Source: an uncultured Blautia sp. (GTDB taxonomy: Bacteria > Bacillota > Clostridia > Lachnospirales > Lachnospiraceae). Taken from it: a stretch of DNA of 11,325 bases. The translations under genes and the position numbers were made by a program. The notes under the pieces were generated by a model. That model searched no databases. It was not told where the DNA came from and saw only the letters and a program-made list of their open reading frames with translations. The stretch is taken from positions 1 through 11,325 of the forward strand of contig UQSX01000091.1 of assembly GCA_900543715.1 (NCBI GenBank). Direction: 5' to 3'. Positions 5,946 to 11,325 of this stretch are shown piece after piece (the first letter of the stretch is position 1; each line of letters opens with the position of its first letter).

Positions 5946-7010
5946 ATGGCAAAGCCAATGACCTATCGTGAACAGGAAAAAATTGAAAACACAGTAAAAC
6001 TCCGGGAATTTCTTCAAGAACTTCCTCCATATGTCAAGGATTATTTCCGAGCCAAGGAACCGACCACCTCAGACAAAACCCGTTTGTCCTATGCCTATGA
6101 TCTGCGGGTTTTCTTTCGGTTCCTTCAGGAATCAAATCCTGCTTTAATGTCCAGGCCTATGTCTGATATTTCTATCCAGGATCTTTCCAATCTTCAGCCT
6201 GTGGATTTTGAAGAATTTCAGGAATACCTTAAGGCCTACAAGGCTCCTGACAATAAGCTGGAAACGAATTCCCGCACTGGGATTGCCAGAAAAATGTCCT
6301 GTCTGCGGAGCTTTTATGATTATCTGTGCAAAAGACAGTTAATACAGTCTAACCCGGTCCGCCTTGTAGACATGCCGAAAATTAAGGAAAAAGCTATTAT
6401 CCAGCTGGATCCTGACGAGGTGGCCAGTCTTCTGGACTATATAGAAAATTATGGAAATCAGCTTACAGGTGTGAAACTTTATCACTATAACAAGCAAAAG
6501 TACCGGGACATTGCCATTGTCACTCTTCTGCTGGGAACAGGTGTTCGTGTTTCCGAGCTGGTAGGTCTGAATATTTCCGACATTGATTTTAAAAATAATG
6601 GAATCCGGATACTCCGAAAGGGAGGGAATGAAATGATCGTCTATTTCGGGGAAGAGGTAGAAAAAGCGCTGAAAGACTATCTGGAGATTTCCAGGAATGC
6701 CATTACTCCCCTCTCCGGCCATGAGGATGCGTTCTTCCTTTCCGGACAGAAAAGGCGGATCAGTGTAGATGCCGTAGAAAAAATGGTGAAAAAATATGCT
6801 TCTGCAGTCTCAGCTAAAACGATCACCCCTCATAAGCTCCGCAGCACCTATGGAACGGCCCTCTACAGGGAGACAGGGGATATTTACCTGGTAGCCGATG
6901 TTTTGGGCCATGCAGATGTAAATACAACGAAAAAACACTATGCTAAATTAAGCGACGCAAGAAGACGCTCCGCTTCCAAGGCTGTGATACTGAGGGAAAA
7001 AACTAACTAG
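5946..7010 (+). CDS. xerS: Tyrosine recombinase, XerS type
   Basis: 354 aa from the ATG at 5946, which has GGAGGG 5 bases upstream; an in-frame GTG at 5904 lies inside the dif-like repeat and lacks a ribosome site. The length matches XerS (about 356) rather than XerC/XerD (about 300). The N-terminal half is a SAM-like core-binding domain (about residues 25-130). The C-terminal catalytic domain has the full set: Arg201 (Gly-Val-Arg-Val-Ser-Glu), Lys225 (Arg-Lys-Gly-Gly), His296 and Arg299 (Thr-Pro-His-Lys-Leu-Arg), His322 (Leu-Gly-His) and nucleophile Tyr332. The Tyr-Asn-Lys-x-Lys-Tyr-Arg-Asp-Ile-Ala segment before Arg201 resembles XerS. XerS acts alone with FtsK to resolve chromosome dimers at difSL. 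No phage or transposon genes are nearby, which favours a resident role over an integrase, though an orphan integrase cannot be excluded. Confidence 0.82.
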   Translation: MAKPMTYREQEKIENTVKLREFLQELPPYVKDYFRAKEPTTSDKTRLSYAYDLRVFFRFLQESNPALMSRPMSDISIQDLSNLQPVDFEEFQEYLKAYKAPDNKLETNSRTGIARKMSCLRSFYDYLCKRQLIQSNPVRLVDMPKIKEKAIIQLDPDEVASLLDYIENYGNQLTGVKLYHYNKQKYRDIAIVTLLLGTGVRVSELVGLNISDIDFKNNGIRILRKGGNEMIVYFGEEVEKALKDYLEISRNAITPLSGHEDAFFLSGQKRRISVDAVEKMVKKYASAVSAKTITPHKLRSTYGTALYRETGDIYLVADVLGHADVNTTKKHYAKLSDARRRSASKAVILREKTN

Positions 7011-7016
7011 AAATCA

Positions 7017-7073
7017 ATAATGCCTGCCGGGCCCGGCTCATATCAGAGATATAGCGGTTCCGGCAGGCATTAT
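7017..7073. terminator. Long hairpin between convergent genes, likely bidirectional terminator
   Basis: A perfect 14-bp stem, ATAATGCCTGCCGG (7017-7030) with CCGGCAGGCATTAT (7060-7073), encloses a 29-nt loop with its own hairpin (ATATC 7040-7044 / GATAT 7048-7052, extended by GCT/AGC). It sits between xerS and dctM, which converge. T-runs on both sides are weak (CCCTTTCAG on the +, ATTGATTTC on the -), so it is not a textbook intrinsic terminator. Confidence 0.65.
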
Positions 7074-7099
7074 GCCCTTTCAGAGGTTTTATTCTAGGA

Positions 7100-8401
7100 T
7101 TATATCAGTCCCAGCAGAGAGGGAATTCCCAGGGAAAGGGCCGGTATGTAAGTAACAGCCAGCAGAAGCAGGAATAATACTACAAAGTATGGAAGGAGCC
7201 TTTTGGCTACTGCTTCTATGCTGATCTTGCTGATTCCGCAGCCAACAAAAAGTACGGAACCTACCGGCGGCGTCATATTTCCCATACACATGTTGAAAAT
7301 AAGCATAACGCCGAACTGGATATCTGTCATTCCCAGACTCTGGGCGATAGGCAGAAAGATCGGTGTAAAGATCAGGATCGCCGGTGTGATGTCCATAAAC
7401 ATACCTACAACCAGCAGAATGATATTCATTAAGAAAAAGATCACAAATTTGTTAGAAGATACGGATAAAAGGGCATCACTGATCACTGCAGGAATTCCGG
7501 AATATGCCATAACAAAGGACATAGCGGAGGAAGCAGAGATCAGAAACAGGATAATGCCGCTGGTGCAGGCACTGCTTACCAGAATCTTCATAAAAGAATT
7601 TATATTAATGCTTTTGTAGCAGATGGACAGGATCAGGCAGTAAAGTACGCAGATACCGGCGCCTTCTGTCGCAGTGAAGATACCGCTTACAATACCGCCG
7701 ATAACGATGATGATCAGGAGAAGGCTGGGGATCGCTCTGAAAGTTACCCGGACTGCTTCTTTCATTCCTACCCATCCGGTTGTAGGATATTTATGCTTCT
7801 TTGCGTAGACAAATGCTACCACCATGGAACCAAGGCCCATGAGGATACCGGGGATATATCCGGCCATAAATAAAGTGGAAATGGATACGCCCCCTGCTAC
7901 AGTTGAGTACACGATGAAAGCACTGGTGGGCGGGATCAGAAGTCCGGTAGGTGCAGAGGCAATGTTGGCTGCCGTTGCAAATGCTGGATCATATCCCTCT
8001 TCTTTCTGGATAGGATAGATACATCCGCCCATTGCAGAAGCTGCGGCTACAGAAGAACCGGACAGAGCTCCAAAAAGCATATTTCCCACAATGTTGGCCT
8101 GAGCCAGTGAACCTGGGATCCAGCCTACAAAAAGTTTGGCAAAGTCTACAAGTCTCTTGGCGATACCGCCGTTATTCATGATATTTCCTGCCAGGATAAA
8201 CAGAGGTATGGCCAGAAGAGAAAAACTTTCCACGCCGCTGTTCATCTTCTGCATGGTAATAAAGGTAATCTGGTCCCAGGACAGAGAAGAAATACCTGCG
8301 GCGATAGAGGAAATGACAATAGTTACAGATATCGGGCAGCCCAGAAATAACAGCACTGCAAATACAACAAACATAATAACGGCTACTACAGCAATATTCA
8401 T
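7100..8401 (-). CDS. dctM: TRAP transporter large membrane subunit (DctM)
   Basis: 433 aa with the start at ATG 8401. The frame extends to a TTG at 8407, but that codon is only 2 bases from the GGAGGG site, whereas the ATG has 8-base spacing and lies 2 bp after the dctQ stop. DctM is the large channel-forming subunit of tripartite ATP-independent periplasmic transporters, driven by a sodium gradient. About 11-13 hydrophobic segments run throughout. Family features include Gly-Cys-Pro-Ile near residue 20, Ile-Pro-Leu-Phe-Ile-Leu-Ala-Gly-Asn-Ile-Met near 65, Gly-x-Leu-Ser-Gly-Ser-Ser-Val-Ala-x-Ala-Ser-Ala-Met-Gly near 115-125, and Met-Asp-Ile-Thr-Pro-Ala. It is the last gene of the operon, ending just before the shared hairpin. 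Confidence 0.95.
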   Translation of the reverse strand: MNIAVVAVIMFVVFAVLLFLGCPISVTIVISSIAAGISSLSWDQITFITMQKMNSGVESFSLLAIPLFILAGNIMNNGGIAKRLVDFAKLFVGWIPGSLAQANIVGNMLFGALSGSSVAAASAMGGCIYPIQKEEGYDPAFATAANIASAPTGLLIPPTSAFIVYSTVAGGVSISTLFMAGYIPGILMGLGSMVVAFVYAKKHKYPTTGWVGMKEAVRVTFRAIPSLLLIIIVIGGIVSGIFTATEGAGICVLYCLILSICYKSININSFMKILVSSACTSGIILFLISASSAMSFVMAYSGIPAVISDALLSVSSNKFVIFFLMNIILLVVGMFMDITPAILIFTPIFLPIAQSLGMTDIQFGVMLIFNMCMGNMTPPVGSVLFVGCGISKISIEAVAKRLLPYFVVLFLLLLAVTYIPALSLGIPSLLGLI

Positions 8402-8403
8402 AC

Positions 8404-8916
8404 TCAATTCCCTCCTTCAGTCTCTACTTTTCCGATTTCTTTTCCAGTGACATCCTCGTAGAGATTAATGATCTGAGCTACAATGATAAAGACACCGGAA
8501 ATCGGAGCCATGGCATAAACAAGGCTTCTGGGGATACCGAGAAGTGCGGAATATACGCTCCGGGCACTTAAAGCCAGCTTTACCCCTCCGATGGTAATGA
8601 CAAAAAGGGCAAAAAGAAGGATCAGGGCGTCTATGAAGATCATAAGAATCTTTCTGCCCTGGGGATCCAGCTTGTCACGGAATACGATCAGAGCCATATG
8701 CTCTCTGGTATAGAAGGCATAGGCGGCCCCGATAAAGCCGGTCCAGATCAGGGAATATTTTACCAGTTCTTCTGTAAATGCCGCCGGGTCGTTGAGTACG
8801 TATCTGGTAAACACCTGATACAGCACCAGCAGGGTCATAACAGATAATAATACCGTAGCTATACGGGAAAGGACGAATATCATCCATTTCTTAATGGTTG
8901 TCAATAATTTTTCCAT
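8404..8916 (-). CDS. dctQ: TRAP transporter small membrane subunit (DctQ)
   Basis: 170 aa with four hydrophobic segments (about residues 13-33, 50-67, 87-107 and 131-151), the normal DctQ topology. The motifs Tyr-Gln-Val-Phe-x-Arg-Tyr-Val and Glu-Glu-Leu-x-x-Tyr-x-Leu-x-Trp are typical, as is a small-residue loop near Gly-Ala-Ala-Tyr-Ala with a following basic/His pair. DctQ binds DctM in the membrane and helps dock the substrate-binding protein. The start has AAGGGGGA upstream, 14 bp after dctP. The order P-Q-M is the common one for these systems. DctQ proteins are poorly conserved, so the call rests on topology, motifs and context. Confidence 0.92.
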   Translation of the reverse strand: MEKLLTTIKKWMIFVLSRIATVLLSVMTLLVLYQVFTRYVLNDPAAFTEELVKYSLIWTGFIGAAYAFYTREHMALIVFRDKLDPQGRKILMIFIDALILLFALFVITIGGVKLALSARSVYSALLGIPRSLVYAMAPISGVFIIVAQIINLYEDVTGKEIGKVETEGGN

Positions 8917-8930
8917 AATGGTCCCCCTTC

Positions 8931-9953
8931 TTATTCTATGGAATTAATGGTGTTCAGAAGGTCATTAACGCCTGGATATCGGTCACAGTATTCCTGGATC
9001 ATACCGGCAGTGGCCTCGCGGAAAGCTTCCTTGTCCACGTCTTCAATGAAGGTAACCCCCATCTGGGTCTCTGCCTCCTGGATTGCTTCTTCGATTGCGG
9101 CATCCCAGGCAACCTTGTGGCTGTCTGTTGAGGCATAAGCTGCTTCCAGAATCACCTGCTGGTCTTCCGGAGAAATACGGTTCCATACATCTGCTCCCAT
9201 GACCAGAACGTCAGGGATCATGGCGTGCTGATCCATGGAAAATACTTTGCAGATTTCTCCGTGTTTTCCTGTAGTGAGGGCTGTTTCATTATTTTCTGTG
9301 CCGTCAATGATACCTGTCTGAAGAGAGGTATATACATCTCCATAGGCCATGGCTACAGGTGTTCCGCCCAGAGCCTCCAGCATATCTGTCTGAGACTGCA
9401 TATCCTGCACACGGATCTTCAGTCCTTTCAGATCGTCAGGAGTACGGATAGGCGTATCCTTGGTATAGAAAGAACGCGCCCCTGAGGTATAGTAAGTAAT
9501 GGTCACAAATCCGTCTTCCTCTGTTGACAGGAAAAAATCTCTCATTTCCTGGGAATCCATTTTATGATAGAAATCCTCTGTATCATCGAAAATATAGGGA
9601 AGACCGAAGGTATGGTATGCTTCATTATAGGTAGCAAGACCCGGGGCAGATATTTTTGTCATGGAAATAACGCCGGCCATTAACTGCTCCATATTTTCAT
9701 TTTCAGAACCGAGCTGGCCATTGGGATAAATCTCTACCTTTATCCTTCCGTTGGTACCCTCTTCTACTTTTTCTGCAAATTCCGTCATTGCAATATGTAC
9801 GGTATGGCTTTCACTTAGTCCATGGGCCAAAGTCAGTACCAGTGGATTTTCGGCTGTGGCGGTATCACTGGTCTGGGCAGACCCGCTGCTTCCGCATCCG
9901 GCCAGACCCAGTGCCATGGTGGCAGCCAAAGCGATTGCTGCAAACTTTTTCAT
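8931..9953 (-). CDS. dctP: TRAP transporter substrate-binding lipoprotein (DctP)
   Basis: 340 aa. The N-terminus is a lipoprotein signal peptide: Met-Lys-Lys, a hydrophobic stretch, and the lipobox Leu-Ala-Gly-Cys with Cys20. The mature protein is therefore tethered to the outer face of the membrane, as expected in a Gram-positive cell, and would be a substrate of signal peptidase II. The body matches the DctP family: Asn-Gly-Gln-Leu-Gly-Ser near 78, Arg160 in Ser-Gly-Ala-Arg, Arg181 in Leu-Lys-Ile-Arg-Val-Gln, and Gly-Asp-Val-Tyr-Thr-Ser-Leu-Gln-Thr-Gly-Ile-Ile-Asp-Gly-Thr-Glu-Asn-Asn. Arg181 is the position that salt-bridges the substrate carboxylate in known members, so the ligand is probably an organic or sugar acid. 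A strong AAGGAGGAG precedes the ATG, 18 bp after the glycosidase gene. Confidence 0.96.
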   Translation of the reverse strand: MKKFAAIALAATMALGLAGCGSSGSAQTSDTATAENPLVLTLAHGLSESHTVHIAMTEFAEKVEEGTNGRIKVEIYPNGQLGSENENMEQLMAGVISMTKISAPGLATYNEAYHTFGLPYIFDDTEDFYHKMDSQEMRDFFLSTEEDGFVTITYYTSGARSFYTKDTPIRTPDDLKGLKIRVQDMQSQTDMLEALGGTPVAMAYGDVYTSLQTGIIDGTENNETALTTGKHGEICKVFSMDQHAMIPDVLVMGADVWNRISPEDQQVILEAAYASTDSHKVAWDAAIEEAIQEAETQMGVTFIEDVDKEAFREATAGMIQEYCDRYPGVNDLLNTINSIE

Positions 9954-9971
9954 TGATTTTCTCCTCCTTTT

Positions 9972-11325
9972 TTACATTCCGATCAGATCAAACTGTTCAA
10001 AGGAAACCACTACCTGATAATCCTTTTTGGGATTTGGATATTTGATCTGAACAGATTTCAGTCTCTGGCTGTAATACCAGCCAAAGTCCGCTGCCTCAAA
10101 TTTTTTCCTGTGAAGGAAATGAGGAACTTCTTTGCCGTCTACAGTTACCCAATAAGGGGACTTCTCTCTGTGGATCATATCAATCTGCATATCTTCCACA
10201 GCAGTGTCATAGTTTCCTTCATTGCGGAAAGTAAGGGCAGTCTGCTCTCCTGCTTTCATCGTAATGAATGTTTTCAGGAATGCTCCCTTTTCATAGTCCA
10301 TAGTAAGACCGTCGTCCTCGTATAATGTGAATGCGCCGTCACGCCCTGCCTCGCAGAGGATGGAAAGGCCGGTTACAGTCTGGGTAGAAAAATTATCCAT
10401 CTGATTAAGAGCCATAGGAATCATGCCGCCGCTTTTGATAAACAGAGGTATGCTTCCAAGGTCTACATCCAGTTCTGCGGTCTCCCCGCCTTCATAAGAC
10501 ATTCTGGTATAAAAATCAAAGAAACGGTTTTCTTTGGGGAAATAGACTTTTCTGGTCTTGGCACCTTTTTCTACCACATTGGCTACCAGAAGAGAATCTC
10601 CCAGCATAAAGTCTACCCCTTCCTCATAGCATGCCGGATCGTTCTGGAAAGCACTGCACATTGGCTCCATAATAGGAAGGCCTGTCTCATGAGCCCTCTC
10701 CATAAGAGAATAGAGATAGGGGAAGAGACGATAACGGAATCGGATAGCCTCCCGGATATAGTCAGTACAGTCGCTGTACATCCAGGGCTCTGTTACGGTA
10801 TTGTCTGTGTTGGTAGAATGGATAGAAAATCTTGGCTGGAAGATTCCATTCTGGATCCACCTTACCAGAAGCTCTGCCTCAGGAGCCGGGCCGTAGAATC
10901 CGCCGATGTCACATCCCTGGTTGGCTACACCGCTTAAGCTCATGCCCAGGATCGTAGCAATATTATATTTCAGAGAATCCCAGCAGGTGAGATTATCCCC
11001 GGCCCAGGTCTGGGCGTAGCGCTGGATACCGCAGTGTCCGGAACGGCATACGATATAAGGCCTGGTATTCTCAAAGGTTTCATGGATCGCTTCTCCGGTA
11101 ATATGGCACATAATATTGGACATTACAGATTTTAACTGTCCGATGGTGCCTCCTTTTCCCTCAAAGCTGCAGCGGCAGTCTTTGTCAATGAGACTGTCAT
11201 ACTCGCAGTTATCATTCCACACAGAACTCGTGCCGTATTCCAGAACATTTTCTTTCAGGAGTGCTTTCCAGTTTTCTCTTGTGGAATCCTTTGTGAAATC
11301 CACGAACATGCCTTTTCCGCCCCAC
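9972..11325 (-). CDS. Glycoside hydrolase family 31 alpha-glycosidase (5' end outside window)
   Basis: The reading frame is open to the window edge, giving 450 residues of the C-terminal part; the internal Met at 11309 is not the start, because the conserved Trp-Gly-Gly-Lys-Gly precedes it. GH31 enzymes cleave alpha-glycosidic bonds with retention. The probable nucleophile is the Asp in Val-Trp-Asn-Asp-Asn-Cys-Glu-Tyr (codon 11213-11211), and the acid/base is the Asp in Trp-Ala-Gly-Asp-Asn (codon 10997-10995). The Leu-Ser-Gly-Val and Asp-Ile-Gly-Gly-Phe-Tyr-Gly strands follow, then Arg-Phe-Arg-Tyr-Arg-Leu-x-Pro-Tyr-Leu-Tyr-Ser and a C-terminal beta-sandwich. No secretion signal can be judged, as the N-terminus is missing. 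It is the promoter-proximal visible gene of an operon with dctP, dctQ and dctM. The substrate is unknown: glucosides, xylosides and N-acetylgalactosaminides all occur in this family. Confidence 0.92.
   Translation of the reverse strand, partial: WGGKGMFVDFTKDSTRENWKALLKENVLEYGTSSVWNDNCEYDSLIDKDCRCSFEGKGGTIGQLKSVMSNIMCHITGEAIHETFENTRPYIVCRSGHCGIQRYAQTWAGDNLTCWDSLKYNIATILGMSLSGVANQGCDIGGFYGPAPEAELLVRWIQNGIFQPRFSIHSTNTDNTVTEPWMYSDCTDYIREAIRFRYRLFPYLYSLMERAHETGLPIMEPMCSAFQNDPACYEEGVDFMLGDSLLVANVVEKGAKTRKVYFPKENRFFDFYTRMSYEGGETAELDVDLGSIPLFIKSGGMIPMALNQMDNFSTQTVTGLSILCEAGRDGAFTLYEDDGLTMDYEKGAFLKTFITMKAGEQTALTFRNEGNYDTAVEDMQIDMIHREKSPYWVTVDGKEVPHFLHRKKFEAADFGWYYSQRLKSVQIKYPNPKKDYQVVVSFEQFDLIGM

Noticed and set aside
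5946..7010. Prophage or genomic-island integrase
   Set aside because: There is no excisionase, phage, transfer or tRNA-end sequence nearby; both flanks are housekeeping or metabolic genes, and length and motifs fit XerS better.
7203..7619. 138-aa open frame on the + strand
   Set aside because: It is antisense to dctM; the open frame follows from the codon pattern of a membrane protein gene.
9972..11325. Sulfoquinovosidase identity for the GH31 enzyme, suggested by the TRAP partner
   Set aside because: The position after Asp-Ile-Gly-Gly is Phe rather than the Tyr I recall in sulfoquinovosidases, and no sulfosugar catabolic gene is in view; the other diagnostic residues are outside the window.
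1..11325. CRISPR array, IS element, tRNA or rRNA genes
   Set aside because: No regularly spaced repeats, transposase motifs, cloverleaf or rRNA sequence was seen on reading through both strands.

Overview
The window looks like chromosome of a gut-type Firmicute, most likely a Lachnospiraceae member of the Blautia/Clostridium XIVa kind. This is inferred from a sepF-ylmH-lspA-rluD style cell-division/translation cluster, a cytidylate-kinase-like protein of a type common in that family, strong AGGAGG-type ribosome binding sites, moderate GC content, and a XerS-type recombinase. No phage, IS element, CRISPR array, tRNA or rRNA gene is visible.

Region 1 (1-3484, + strand) is a tight run of housekeeping genes: the 3' end of sepF, ylmH (S4 RNA-binding), aroB (3-dehydroquinate synthase), lspA (lipoprotein signal peptidase) and an RluD-type 23S rRNA pseudouridine synthase. 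Gaps are 4-16 bp and lspA overlaps the pseudouridine synthase by ATGA. aroB sits where divIVA is often found. Region 2 (3485-5714) has a cytidylate-kinase-like gene with its own good promoter, a TtcA-type tRNA thiolase on the - strand facing it across a shared terminator, and dtd (D-aminoacyl-tRNA deacylase). ttcA and dtd diverge from a 206-bp gap that holds two mirrored extended -10 promoters.

Region 3 (5715-7073) is the most interesting part. It encodes a complete 354-aa tyrosine recombinase closest to XerS, the single-recombinase Xer system known from streptococci and lactococci. About 45 bp upstream of its start lies an imperfect inverted repeat whose left arm closely resembles the streptococcal difSL site as I remember it. 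This is a candidate chromosome dimer resolution site with its recombinase gene beside it. The preceding 150 bp are AT-rich and structured, with a 10-bp inverted repeat and a 14-bp tandem duplication. Most genes left of this point read rightward and all genes right of it read leftward, as expected if the replication terminus lies here.

Region 4 (7074-11325, - strand) is a catabolic operon read right to left: a GH31 alpha-glycosidase (its 5' end is outside the window), then dctP, dctQ and dctM of a TRAP transporter. The pairing suggests import of an anionic glycoside or sugar acid handled together with the glycosidase, but the substrate cannot be read from the sequence.
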